NCBI GenBank assembly: GCA_963739515.1
Contig: CAVUAO010000003.1
Span: 372,001-436,000, forward strand
Direction: 5' to 3'
From: JBFYTX01 sp963739515
GTDB lineage: Bacteria; Chloroflexota; Dehalococcoidia; Dehalococcoidales; RBG-16-60-22
DNA: 64,000 nucleotides
Below the pieces are notes generated by a model, which saw only the letters and a program-made list of their open reading frames with translations, was not told the origin of the DNA and did not search any database. Made by a program: the position numbers and the translations under genes. Positions 19,642 to 28,295 of this stretch are shown here, in pieces; position 1 is the stretch's first letter, and each line of letters starts with the position of its first letter.

Positions 19642-21207
19642 TTATTGCCTCCGGAAACCTAAAAATAGCGAGGTCATGGTGGAAAGCGAACTACCGGTCA
19701 CCATCCGCAAGAGCGTGCGGGTCACCGTTACGGCGGTGAACATGCTGACGATGGCGCCGATGAACAGGGTGATCGCGAAACCGATAACGGTCGTGTCATG
19801 CATGGCCGAGGTACCGAGCCAGTAAAGGATGATACAGGCGATGAAAGTGGTGACGTTGCTGTCCCAGATGGCCGACCAGGCCCGGTGGAAACCGGCCTCG
19901 GTAGCGGCCGTAAGCGTACGTCCGAGCCGGAGTTCTTCTTTCATCCTCTCAAAAATAAGCACGTTAGCGTCTACGGCGATACCCATGGACACGATAAAAC
20001 CGCCGATGTCACCCAGGCTCATGGTAATAGGCCAGAGCTTGAATATAGCCAGCATCAATGTCGCGTAGAAAACCAGGGCCAGGCTGGCCATCAGACCGGG
20101 TAAACGGTAGTAGGCTATCATGAAAAGCATTACCATCAACAAACCAATCAAACCGGCTTTCCAACTCAAAGATTTAAACTCGATTCCCAGTGTTGGGGAA
20201 ATCATTTTCTCGCCTTCCGCCTGCTTCTGGAGCTCTACCGGCAGCGAGCCGGATTTTAAAAGGCTGGCCAGCTCCTGGGAGGAAGCCACGGTAAAGCTGC
20301 CGCTAATCACGCCGCTGCCCTGGAAGGACGCCGAGTTTATTTTAGGGGCGGAAATAACAGCGTTATCCAGGAAGATACCCAGGACATACTGCAGTTGATA
20401 AGAGCCTTGGTCTCCCGACGGGTCATGCAGGCGCGCGGCGATCTCGTCGAAAATCTTGCTTCCTTTATCGTTCCACTTGATGGATACTTCGGGGGTTGTT
20501 TTGAGGCTGCCGCCCAGGGTTGGCTGGGCGTCCGACAAAAGGTCGCCGGTGAGTGCCGTACCGTCGGTCCCTCGGGAGATAATCCAGGAAGGCGTCTGGG
20601 CGTACGGCTGCAAAGAACTCAAATTAGCGGTCACGTTGCCGCTAGCATCGGTGATGACAAGGCCGTGCGCCCCCTGAGTGATAAAGGCGACGGGTATCTT
20701 CGTGCCTTTACTATCCGCTTCCGTACTCACAAAGACACGGTTGCCCTTTTCTTTCTGGTCGAAGAAAGAGGTGGCATTAGCCGAGAGGTAATCTTTAAGA
20801 TAAACGAGGTTCCCCGCGGCGTTTTTCTCCACTTCGCGGAACTCCAGGAAGCCGGTCTGCTCAACCAGTTTCTCCGCGGCATTGATATCGGTGAAGCCCG
20901 GCAATCGCACGAGAATGCCGTCCTCTCCCAACTTGAGAATTTCAGGTTCGGCGACGCCGTAGGTATCGATACGCTTGGTAATAATAGTGATGACGCTTTT
21001 CATGGCATTGCTTTTTTCCGCGGATGTGGCGTTTTCAGAAAACTGCGCCCGATAGGCCACCTGAACCCCGCCGGCGAAGTCCAGGCCCAGGTGCAATCCC
21101 TTCTTGCCGAGGGATTCCGATAGTTTTGAATTGGGCAGGACCGCCCATACAGTTAAGGCAAAGATAACCAGAATAATGATGAATATGATGCCGTTTCTTC
21201 TCGCCAT
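19642..21207 (-). CDS. secD: Protein translocase subunit SecD
   Basis: A 521-residue SecD. N-terminal membrane helix, the diagnostic LGLDFAGGVQVAYRA motif, a periplasmic P1 region, and the conserved C-terminal membrane domain with MSLGDIGGFIVSMGIAVDAN and VLIFERMKEELR. Works with SecF and SecYEG to pull exported proteins across the membrane using the proton gradient. secF follows after 3 nt. Confidence 0.95.
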   Translation of the reverse strand: MARRNGIIFIIILVIFALTVWAVLPNSKLSESLGKKGLHLGLDFAGGVQVAYRAQFSENATSAEKSNAMKSVITIITKRIDTYGVAEPEILKLGEDGILVRLPGFTDINAAEKLVEQTGFLEFREVEKNAAGNLVYLKDYLSANATSFFDQKEKGNRVFVSTEADSKGTKIPVAFITQGAHGLVITDASGNVTANLSSLQPYAQTPSWIISRGTDGTALTGDLLSDAQPTLGGSLKTTPEVSIKWNDKGSKIFDEIAARLHDPSGDQGSYQLQYVLGIFLDNAVISAPKINSASFQGSGVISGSFTVASSQELASLLKSGSLPVELQKQAEGEKMISPTLGIEFKSLSWKAGLIGLLMVMLFMIAYYRLPGLMASLALVFYATLMLAIFKLWPITMSLGDIGGFIVSMGIAVDANVLIFERMKEELRLGRTLTAATEAGFHRAWSAIWDSNVTTFIACIILYWLGTSAMHDTTVIGFAITLFIGAIVSMFTAVTVTRTLLRMVTGSSLSTMTSLFLGFRRQ

Positions 21208-21221
21208 TTTAATTCCTTTAA

Positions 21222-22720
21222 CTATATAGAATTATCAGCGCATTCAAGCAGGCGCGCGACATATTCTAAAGCACCCTGTTTATCCGTCACTTCGCCGGCG
21301 GCCTGGGCTTCCTTCAGGGCTTCCAGGAGCTCACCGATTCGGGGTCCGGGCTCCAAACCGTAAGTTTTCATGATGTCATCGCCATCAAGCAGTTTAGGAG
21401 GCCGGGACAGGCTGGCTTCCTCGAAATGCCGGTCCAGAACGTACCCCGTCATACGGGTATGCTCGGCCCATTGATGTTCATCCAGCGCGGGGCCCCGGGC
21501 GGCAAGGTGGTCCGCCAGGGACAGGAAAAGGATATCAATACCCTCGTCGCCGGTATCGCGGAAATAGCGGTAGATAGCCCGGCGGGTGGGGGCGCCTTCA
21601 TTGCTCATCTGGGTCGGCCGCAGGTGATATTTTACCAGGAGCTCCACAAACTGTATCTCGCGGCGGCTGAAGCGCAGCCGCTCCATGATCGCCGCGGCAT
21701 CGGCGGCGCCTTCCTGAGGGTGGCCCAGAAAGCGCGTCCGGCCGTCTTCTTCAATAGTTTTTGTACCGGGCTTGGCGATATCGTGGAGGAGCGCCGCCAG
21801 CTTAAGCAGCGACCTTCTGGTGCTGCCGTGGCTAATTTCATCGTCAAAATGCTCCTGGAGCCGACTCAGACCACGGGACGGAGTCCAGAATTTCCGGGCC
21901 GGCATGTTGCCAGGTCGACTCCCTTAAAAGGAACTCGACGGCGGCGACGCTCTGAAGCGAATGCTCGAAAACGTCCCAGACATGCATCGCGGGCTGGACG
22001 ACGCCGCGGGACGGCTCCAAGCTCCGGAACCAGCGCAGTGAGCAGTCCCAGCGCGTCCAGGTAAGCGAGCCGCGTTCCGGCGCCGGGCAAAGCCAGCAGG
22101 CGTAAAAGCTCTTCCCTGACCCGCTCCCCGGGAACGTCCGCGATAAGTCCATGATGGCGGCGGATGAGCGATTCCGTAGCGCCATCGATAGCGAAGTCGA
22201 GCTCTGCGGCGAGGCGCACCGCGCGCAGCAAACGGACGGCATCCGCCTCGAAGACCGCAGGACTGACGGCCTTGATGATGTGCCGCTGAAGGTCGTCCCG
22301 ACCGTGAAACGGGTCGATGAGATTTCCGATATCCAGGTTTTTATTAAGCTCCCAGGCCATGGCGTCGATAGTGAAGTCGCGCCGGGCTAAATCCTGGTCG
22401 ATACTACCCTGCAGGGTGGTGAAGTCAATATGCCATTCCATCCCGGGCAGGACGACCCTCCCCACCCCGTTGGCCGCATCGAGCGTGACGTATTTGCCAC
22501 CGAGAGCGGCAGCCACCCCGGGGGCGGCAGCCAGGGCGTCGGCGTCCAGAGCGATATCGATATCATCGGTGTCACGCCCCAGCAGCGTATCCCGCACGAA
22601 ACCGCCGACGAGATACGAAGCTATCCCTTCTTTAGTTAGGTAGCGGCTGATTCGGGTCAGTAGCCGGGAAGCGGCGGGCTTGACGACCGGTCTCAAGTTT
22701 TCCATGGTTGCAAAGGGCAT
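21222..22720 (-). CDS. CCA tRNA nucleotidyltransferase / poly(A) polymerase family with HD domain (two frameshifts)
   Basis: Nucleotidyltransferase head: YLVGGFVRDTLLGRDTDDID carries the G-G-x-V-R-D and D-x-D catalytic motifs, followed by RRDFTIDAMA and RLLRAVRLAAELDF. A C-terminal HD domain holds LAALLHDIAKPGTKT. The frame breaks near 22018 (one extra G in CTTGGAG) and near 21880 (one more base). A middle piece (QPAMHVWDVFEHSLQSVAAV) links the two outer ones. Joined, about 499 residues. The start is set at the ATG at 22720 because a TTGATA-N17-TATAGT promoter ends 7 nt before it; an upstream ATG at 22756 lies inside that promoter. Adds or repairs the tRNA 3' CCA end, or a related RNA-tailing role. 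Confidence 0.85.
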
Positions 22721-22727
22721 CTTTTTA

Positions 22728-22756
22728 ACTATACTATCACGTATCGAATTTATCAA
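22728..22756 (-). promoter_or_regulatory. Promoter of the CCA-secDF operon, leaderless
   Basis: On minus: TTGATA (22756-22751), 17-bp spacer, TATAGT (22733-22728), then 7 nt to the ATG at 22720. Decides the start codon of the downstream gene. Confidence 0.6.
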
Positions 22757-22794
22757 GTGGTTAGATTGGAATTTTTATCCGCACGAAGCTAATT

Positions 22795-22880
22795 TTCCAT
22801 ACTCACCCCTTTGTCCCACTCTCAAACAGGACTAAATCAAGCTTTCGAGTTATGGTGTGTTTGAGAGGGGGATAAGCTCG
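22795..22880. repeat. GAGGGG-family palindrome with long loop
   Basis: CACTCTCAAACA pairs with TGTTTGAGAG around a ~35-nt AT-rich loop, flanked by CACCCC and GGGGG. This is the same variant as at about 4195-4250. Confidence 0.6.
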
Positions 22881-22912
22881 TATAAAAGGTTAAATAAAAT
22901 AGGTCAAAGTGC

Positions 22913-22918
22913 TATAAT
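22913..22918 (+). promoter_or_regulatory. -10 box of the GH1 gene, leaderless type
   Basis: GTGCTATAAT ends at 22918, 7 nt before the ATG at 22926. An in-frame ATG at 22917 overlaps the box itself and cannot be on the transcript if this promoter is used. Confidence 0.5.
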
Positions 22919-22925
22919 GCGTTCT

Positions 22926-24255
22926 ATGGATAAAAAAGACCCTCGACCGGATATAGAGAAGCTTAAGAATGAGCCGTGGCGTTTCGGCAAAGACTTCCTC
23001 TGGGGCAGCGCGACCGCCGCCTACCAGGTGGAAGGCTATTGCACCAACAACAACTGGTATAGATTCGAGTCGGCCACGGATGAACGCGGCCGCCCCCGCA
23101 TCTTAAATGCCCAGCGGGCCGGCGCCTGCTGCGACCACTGGAACCGCTACGGTGAGGACATCCAGCTCATGAAGGCGCTGTCCCTGAACGCCTACCGCTT
23201 TTCGGTAGAATGGAGCAAAATAGAGCCGGAACCGGGACAGTTCGATGAAGCGGCGTTAGACCATTATGAAAAGGTCGTTGACGAGCTGCGTAAAAACGGC
23301 CTCGAGCCGATGATTACCCTGCATCACTTTACCGACCCCATCTGGTTCGAGGCACAAGGGGCGTTTCTTCAGGAGAGTTCGCCGGAGACTTTCGCCCGTT
23401 TTGTGGAAAGAGTGGTGCGCCGTCTCGGGCCTAAAGTAAAGCTGTGGTGCACCATTAATGAGCCTTCGGTTTACGCCACTCAGGGGTACCTCAAGGGGCA
23501 TTTCCCCCCGGCCATGAAAGACCCGGGGAAAGTCGGCATGGTCTTCCGCAACCTGTTCCGGGCGCATACCGCCGCCTACCAGGCGATTAAAAAGATAGTG
23601 CCGGCGGCGCAGGTGGGGCTGGTGGCGGCGATCGTCCATTACGAGCCGGCGCGCCGCTGGCACCTCCTGGATATCATGGCGGCCCGCGCTTTTAACCGGA
23701 GCCTGAACGAGTCGCACCTGACGTACCTCGTCGACGGCATTTTGAATTTCTCGATACCCGGCGCCAAAAAGGTCTTTTATGACAGCGGAGTAAGAGAGGC
23801 CTTCGACTTCGTCGGATTGAACTACTATACCCGGTTTTTCCAGAAATTTACTTTATCCGGCGATGAGCGTTACATCGAAGTTGCCAAGGCGCCACTGGAA
23901 AGACTCACGGACATAGCGCTGGGAGATTTACCCGGAAGGGCTTTACCGCGCGCTGAAAATGATATCCCGCCATACGTCAAAGCCCATTTATATTACCGAG
24001 AACGGCCTGGCCGACGACAGTGATACCAAAAGGGCAGGCTTCATTGAAGACCATCTGCGCGTCCTGAACAGGGCGCTAGCCGACGGCATGAACGTTAAAG
24101 GCTACTTCTACTGGTCCTTGCTTGATAACTTCGAGTGGGCGTTCGGGTTCACCAAACGCTTCGGCCTGTACCAGGTCGATTTTGCTACCCAGCAGCGCAC
24201 TCTAAGAGCCGGAAGCCGGAAATACCCGGAAATTATCCAGAAAAGTCGCGGCTAG
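22926..24255 (+). CDS. GH1 beta-glucosidase/glycosidase (frameshifted)
   Basis: A glycoside hydrolase family 1 enzyme. DFLWGSATAAYQVEG is the family N-terminal signature, TINEPSVYATQGYLKG carries the acid/base Glu, and YITENGLADD carries the nucleophile Glu. These retaining enzymes cut beta-glucosides or galactosides. The first frame is good to about 23912. The next part (WEIYPEGLYRALK) continues in the +1 frame and ends at 24255. One surplus base in ATAGCGCTGGG explains it. Joined length is about 443 residues, the usual GH1 size. The 3' end overlaps the convergent nadE by 4 nt. Confidence 0.88.
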
Positions 24256-24980
24256 AAATTCGGCACGGCCGGCGGCTGGTTCTTGTGCCGGCAGGCGGCT
24301 TTCATGAACTCTATCCGGCTTTTAATCGCCTCGGGGGCGGTACCGGTCTGGAGATAGCGGTCGAGCGTATCGTAAGTAAAGCCCATTTCGCCCTCGTCCG
24401 TCTGTCCCTGCCAGAGGCCGGCGGAGGGCGGTTTATCGATTATCTCGCGGGGGATTCCCAGATAAGCGGCCAGTTCCTTGACCTCTTTTTTCAGGAGGTT
24501 GCCCAGCGGCATGATATCTGCGCCGGCGTCCCCGAACTTGGTGCAGTAGCCGACGGCGATTTCACTGCGGTTGCCGGAACCAGCCACGAGGTAGTTCATT
24601 TCGTTGGCGACGTAATACAGGGTGACCATTCTCAGCCTGGGCTTGAGGTTGGCCTTGGCGAGACGGCCTATGTTCGGGTCCGGCTTAAAATCGGGCAGGA
24701 CATTGAGCAGGGCATCGTACACGGCGTTGAGGACCAGGGTTTTGGTCGGGACCTCAAACTGCCTGGCCACGGCCTCGGCATGTTCTTTATCTTCATCGGG
24801 GCTGTAACAGGGCATGATGAGACCGAGCACATTCAGGGGGAAAGCCCGCTGGCAGAGGAGGGCCAGCAGCGAGGAATCGATACCCCCGCTCATTCCCAGT
24901 ACCACCCCGCGGCGTCCGGCCGCCATGACTTTATCCTTTATCCAGTCTACCAGACCGCGGACCCGCTGCTCCTTATCCAT
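24252..24980 (-). CDS. nadE: NAD+ synthase (ammonia-dependent form)
   Basis: A 242-residue N-type ATP pyrophosphatase that amidates deamido-NAD to NAD. The PP-loop is GMSGGIDSSL. Later motifs NYLVAGSGNRSEIAVGY, CTKFGDAGADIMPLGNL and KPPSAGLWQGQTDEGEMGF match the NadE synthase domain. No glutaminase/nitrilase domain is attached, so ammonia is the likely nitrogen donor. The ATG at 24980 follows AAAGGAGA. Shares a compact divergent promoter with the amidohydrolase gene. Confidence 0.93.
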   Translation of the reverse strand: MDKEQRVRGLVDWIKDKVMAAGRRGVVLGMSGGIDSSLLALLCQRAFPLNVLGLIMPCYSPDEDKEHAEAVARQFEVPTKTLVLNAVYDALLNVLPDFKPDPNIGRLAKANLKPRLRMVTLYYVANEMNYLVAGSGNRSEIAVGYCTKFGDAGADIMPLGNLLKKEVKELAAYLGIPREIIDKPPSAGLWQGQTDEGEMGFTYDTLDRYLQTGTAPEAIKSRIEFMKAACRHKNQPPAVPNF

Positions 24981-24990
24981 TCATTCTCCT

Positions 24991-25041
24991 TTGCAGTGTC
25001 TCTTTATCTAGTAGTATACTGGCAAAAAACCATCCCGTCAA
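24991..25041. promoter_or_regulatory. Bidirectional promoter with overlapping -10 boxes
   Basis: AGTATACT (25013-25020) is a palindrome that gives TATACT on both strands. Plus strand: TTGCAG (24991-24996), 18 bp, TATACT (25015-25020), for the amidohydrolase. Minus strand: TTGACG (25041-25036), 17 bp, TATACT (25018-25013), for nadE. Confidence 0.6.
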
Positions 25042-25050
25042 AGGGGGGCA

Positions 25051-26583
25051 ATGGAAGCCGCCGATATTGTCCTGAAAAATGCCCGCGTGATAACCATGGA
25101 CGCCGTCAGACCGACCGCGGGGCTGGTGGCGGTCGCCGGTGATACCATAGCGTTTATCGGGGAAGATAAAGACCTGGAATCGGTCGCGGGGGCCGGCACC
25201 AGGGTCATCGATGGCGGGGGAAAGACGGTCCTGCCCGGCTTTAACGACGCCCATCTCCACCTTTTCTCCCTGGTACGAAAGTTGCTCAGCCTCGACCTGA
25301 GCCCGCCGGCAATACGCTCCATCGCCGATATTAAGGAAAAAATCCGGGAAAAAGCCAGAAATACCCCGCCCGGCACCTGGCTAAGCGGCACGGACTATAA
25401 TGAATTTTACCTGGCGGAGAAACGCTGCCCCACCCGCCGCGACATCGACGAAGTCGCCCCGGACCATCCGGTCGTCCTGAGCCACCGCTCGCTGCACGCC
25501 TGCGTGCTGAACAGTCTGGCGCTCTCTTTCGCCGGCATTACCCGCGATACAGAAGAACCTGCCGGCGCCCGCATCGAGCGCGACCTGGCGACCGGCGAGC
25601 CGAACGGCATCCTCACCGGGATGCTGGGATATATAAGAAGTGAAGTTATGCCGCCGCTAACCGATGCAGAGTTGCATGAAGGCGTCGCCCTGGCCAACCG
25701 GCAATTCCTGTCGATGGGGATAACATCGGTGCAGGACGCCACCGTCAGTAACGGCCTCGACCGCTGGGAGACGGTCTGCGGTTTTATCCTGAACCGCCAG
25801 CTGCGGAGTCGGGTGACCCTCATGGCCGGCGCGCCGTACCGGAAGGACTTTCAAAAGGTAAATCTGACGACCGGTTCCGGAGACAACCTGATGCGGCTGG
25901 GGGCGGTCAAAGTAATGCTGGAAGGGCGGCCAGACCAGGCGGAGGTTAACGACCTGGCGCTGGAGGTCCACCGCGCCGGTTTTCAAGTGGCTTTTCACGC
26001 CATCGCCGAAAACGACGTAAAAGCCGCTATCGAAGCGCTGGAATACGTCGATGGCCGTTCCCCGGTCAAAAGACGGCGCCACCGCATCGAACACTGCGGC
26101 GAGTGTCCTCCACATCTTCTGGAACGACTAAAAAAGCTGGGCGCGGTGATCGTGACCCAGCCCCCGTTTATCTATGCCAGCGGCGAGCGCTACCTGGCGA
26201 CGGTGCCGGAAAGCCAGTTGCCATGGCTCTACCGCATAAGGTCGCCGCTGGAAAGCGGTGTAGTCATCGCCGGCAGCTCAGACGCGCCGGTAGCGCCCCT
26301 TAACCCGCTGGTCGGCATTTACGCCGCCGTGACGCGCCGGGCGGAGTCCGGCCAGTTGCTTTTGCCCGAGGAAAGAATTTCGCCGGCAGACGCATTAAAG
26401 CTTTATACGGTTAACGCCGCCTATGCGTCTTTTGAAGAGAACATCAAAGGGTCGCTGTCTCCCGGCAAGCTGGCGGACATGGTCGTTTTAAACGGCGACC
26501 CCACCAGAGTCCACCCGGAACAAATCAAAGACATTAAAGTGGCGATGACCATTATCGGCGGGGAGGTGGTGTGGGAGGCCTAG
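25051..26583 (+). CDS. Amidohydrolase family 3 (YtcJ-like)
   Basis: A 510-residue metal-dependent hydrolase of the YtcJ-like amidohydrolase 3 group. The N-terminal beta-sandwich strand is KNARVITMD, then VLPGFNDAHLHLFSLV with the H-x-H metal motif. GFQVAFHAIAEND and RHRIEHCGECP supply further His ligands, and AGSSDAPVAPLNPLVGIYAA carries the late Asp. The C-terminus (GSLSPGKLADMVVLNGDP) returns to the sandwich domain. Substrates in this group are diverse and not predictable. A GGGGGG purine tract just upstream serves as ribosome site. Confidence 0.87.
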   Translation: MEAADIVLKNARVITMDAVRPTAGLVAVAGDTIAFIGEDKDLESVAGAGTRVIDGGGKTVLPGFNDAHLHLFSLVRKLLSLDLSPPAIRSIADIKEKIREKARNTPPGTWLSGTDYNEFYLAEKRCPTRRDIDEVAPDHPVVLSHRSLHACVLNSLALSFAGITRDTEEPAGARIERDLATGEPNGILTGMLGYIRSEVMPPLTDAELHEGVALANRQFLSMGITSVQDATVSNGLDRWETVCGFILNRQLRSRVTLMAGAPYRKDFQKVNLTTGSGDNLMRLGAVKVMLEGRPDQAEVNDLALEVHRAGFQVAFHAIAENDVKAAIEALEYVDGRSPVKRRRHRIEHCGECPPHLLERLKKLGAVIVTQPPFIYASGERYLATVPESQLPWLYRIRSPLESGVVIAGSSDAPVAPLNPLVGIYAAVTRRAESGQLLLPEERISPADALKLYTVNAAYASFEENIKGSLSPGKLADMVVLNGDPTRVHPEQIKDIKVAMTIIGGEVVWEA

Positions 26584-26597
26584 GCAGCACCGTCGAT

Positions 26598-27374
26598 TTA
26601 TCCCTTTTTCAATCCGTTGAGAAGCTCAGCCTGCAATTTTTTCAGGATATGCTGCGGCGGCTTGTCCAGCAGGCTGGTATAAAGTGGGGTCAGGGAGACA
26701 TGGCCCTGCATGACGGCCTGGATATCCGTGCCTTCAGAGCCGGCTTCGGGAATTCTTTCCCGCACTAATTGATACAACTTTTGTTCACCCTCGGTATTTT
26801 CTTCGACCGTATTGATATGGCTGGCGCGGGCTAAACGGGTGATTTTAACGCCTTTTAATTTATCGAAGGGAAGGTCGGGGACGTTAACGTTAAGAAATAT
26901 CCTCGCCGGGCCGCTGTCGATCATTTTTTTCGCCAGTATAGCCGTAACGCGGGCGGCCGTCGCGATACCGAAACGGCTCCCCGGCGGCGCGGAAACCGCC
27001 AGCGCGGGCAGGCCGCGGAAATAGCCCTGCATGGCGGCGCCCACCGTCCCGGAGATATAAACGTCTTCGCCCAGGTTCAGGTTGGGATTGACCCCGGAAA
27101 CCACCAGGTCCACGCCATCTTTGATGAGATTACCCAGGGCCAGAATAACGCAGTCGGACGGCGAGCCGTCGATGGCGTAAGCGGTCACGCCCGCCAGCGG
27201 CGCGTCGACCTCCGCCACGCGGAGCGGCCGGAACAAGGTGACCGCCGTGCCGATGGCGCTCCGTTCACGGTCGGGGGCGACCACGGTCACCTCAGCTATT
27301 TTCTTGAGTTTGTCCACCAGCGCCCATAAGCTCTCGGCCTGGACGCCGTCATCGTTGGTGACGAGTATTTTCAC
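26598..27374 (-). CDS. surE: 5'-nucleotidase SurE
   Basis: A 258-residue SurE, a metal-dependent nucleoside monophosphatase acting in the cytoplasm on 5'- and 3'-nucleotides and short polyphosphate. The N-terminal ILVTNDDGVQAESLWAL holds the paired Asp ligands. APDRERSAIG and VSGVNPNLNLGEDVYISGTV are the other signatures. The GTG start at 27374 lies 6 nt after TACACT, so the mRNA looks leaderless. Confidence 0.94.
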   Translation of the reverse strand: MKILVTNDDGVQAESLWALVDKLKKIAEVTVVAPDRERSAIGTAVTLFRPLRVAEVDAPLAGVTAYAIDGSPSDCVILALGNLIKDGVDLVVSGVNPNLNLGEDVYISGTVGAAMQGYFRGLPALAVSAPPGSRFGIATAARVTAILAKKMIDSGPARIFLNVNVPDLPFDKLKGVKITRLARASHINTVEENTEGEQKLYQLVRERIPEAGSEGTDIQAVMQGHVSLTPLYTSLLDKPPQHILKKLQAELLNGLKKG

Positions 27375-27380
27375 GCTAGT

Positions 27381-27410
27381 AGTGTATCACGGCGCCGCAT
27401 TTCGCGGCAA
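27381..27410 (-). promoter_or_regulatory. surE promoter, leaderless type
   Basis: On minus: TTGCCG (27410-27405), 18 bp, TACACT (27386-27381), then 6 nt to the GTG start. The AOR gene has the same TGATACACTA context before its start. Confidence 0.5.
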
Positions 27411-27466
27411 AGCCAACCGGGGGTAAGCAGAAATACTTATTTACGGCATACGTAATAATAATGTAA

Positions 27467-27472
27467 TATTAT
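27467..27472 (+). promoter_or_regulatory. -10 box of the etfBA operon, leaderless type
   Basis: TATTAT at 27467-27472, 6 nt before the ATG at 27479, in a strongly AT-rich stretch. No Shine-Dalgarno and no good -35. Confidence 0.4.
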
Positions 27473-27478
27473 ATAGCC

Positions 27479-28291
27479 ATGTTGATTGTCACCTGCGTGA
27501 AACAGGTCCCGGATACCACCCAGGTCAAGGTCGACCCCGTGACGGGCACGCTTATCCGCGAGGGCGTTCCCTTCATTATGAACCCCTATGACACCCACGC
27601 CCTGGAGGAGAGCCTGCGACTCAAAGATAAATACGGCTTTCGCGTGGCCGTGATTTCCATGGGACCGCCCAACGCCGAGGTCACTTTGAGAAAGACGCTG
27701 GCCCTGGGCGCCGATGAAGCCATTTTGCTCTCCGACCGCGTGTTTGGCGGGGCGGACACTTTAGCCACGAGCATGGTCCTTACCGAAGCTGTTAAAAAAT
27801 TGGCGCAAAACGAAGAGCTCGCCATCGTCATGTGCGGCCGCCAGACCATCGACGGCGATACCGCCCAGGTGGGACCCGGCATTGCCACCCGCCTCGGGTG
27901 CTCGCAGCTAACGCTGGTCGACCGCGTGGAAGAGGTCGACGTTAAAGCAAAAAAGGTCAGGGTGCGGCGCAAGCTGGAAGGCCGCCACGAAGTGGTGACG
28001 GCCCCGCTGCCGGCGATGATTGCCGTGCTGCGGGAAATCAATACCCCCCGCTACCCTAAAGTGCCCATGCGGCTGATGGCGGAAGACGCCCCCATCACCC
28101 TCTGGGATAACAAAGTCATGCAGATGAACGAAGCCACCATCGGCCTCAAGGGTTCCGCCACGCAGGTGCGCAAAATCTTCTCGCCGGAAAGGGCCAAAGG
28201 CGAGATTTTGACCAGGAACGGAGATAAACCCGAAGATACCGCTAAATTGTTAATAACCAAAATGATAGAAAAGGACCTGCTGTCCCTGTAA
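27479..28291 (+). CDS. etfB: Electron transfer flavoprotein beta subunit (set 1)
   Basis: A 270-residue EtfB/FixA. Family patterns are CVKQVPDTTQVKVDPVTGTL, then NPYDTHALEESLRLKDKYG, VISMGPPNAEVTLRKTLALG and CGRQTIDGDTAQVGPGIATR. The last pattern and the TTxVKxDP start are typical of the ETF group that includes bifurcating members. First gene of etfB - etfA - membrane Fe-S reductase. With etfA it binds FAD and carries electrons from acyl-CoA dehydrogenases. The neighbouring reductase suggests menaquinone as the acceptor. Confidence 0.93.
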   Translation: MLIVTCVKQVPDTTQVKVDPVTGTLIREGVPFIMNPYDTHALEESLRLKDKYGFRVAVISMGPPNAEVTLRKTLALGADEAILLSDRVFGGADTLATSMVLTEAVKKLAQNEELAIVMCGRQTIDGDTAQVGPGIATRLGCSQLTLVDRVEEVDVKAKKVRVRRKLEGRHEVVTAPLPAMIAVLREINTPRYPKVPMRLMAEDAPITLWDNKVMQMNEATIGLKGSATQVRKIFSPERAKGEILTRNGDKPEDTAKLLITKMIEKDLLSL

Positions 28292-28295
28292 GACT

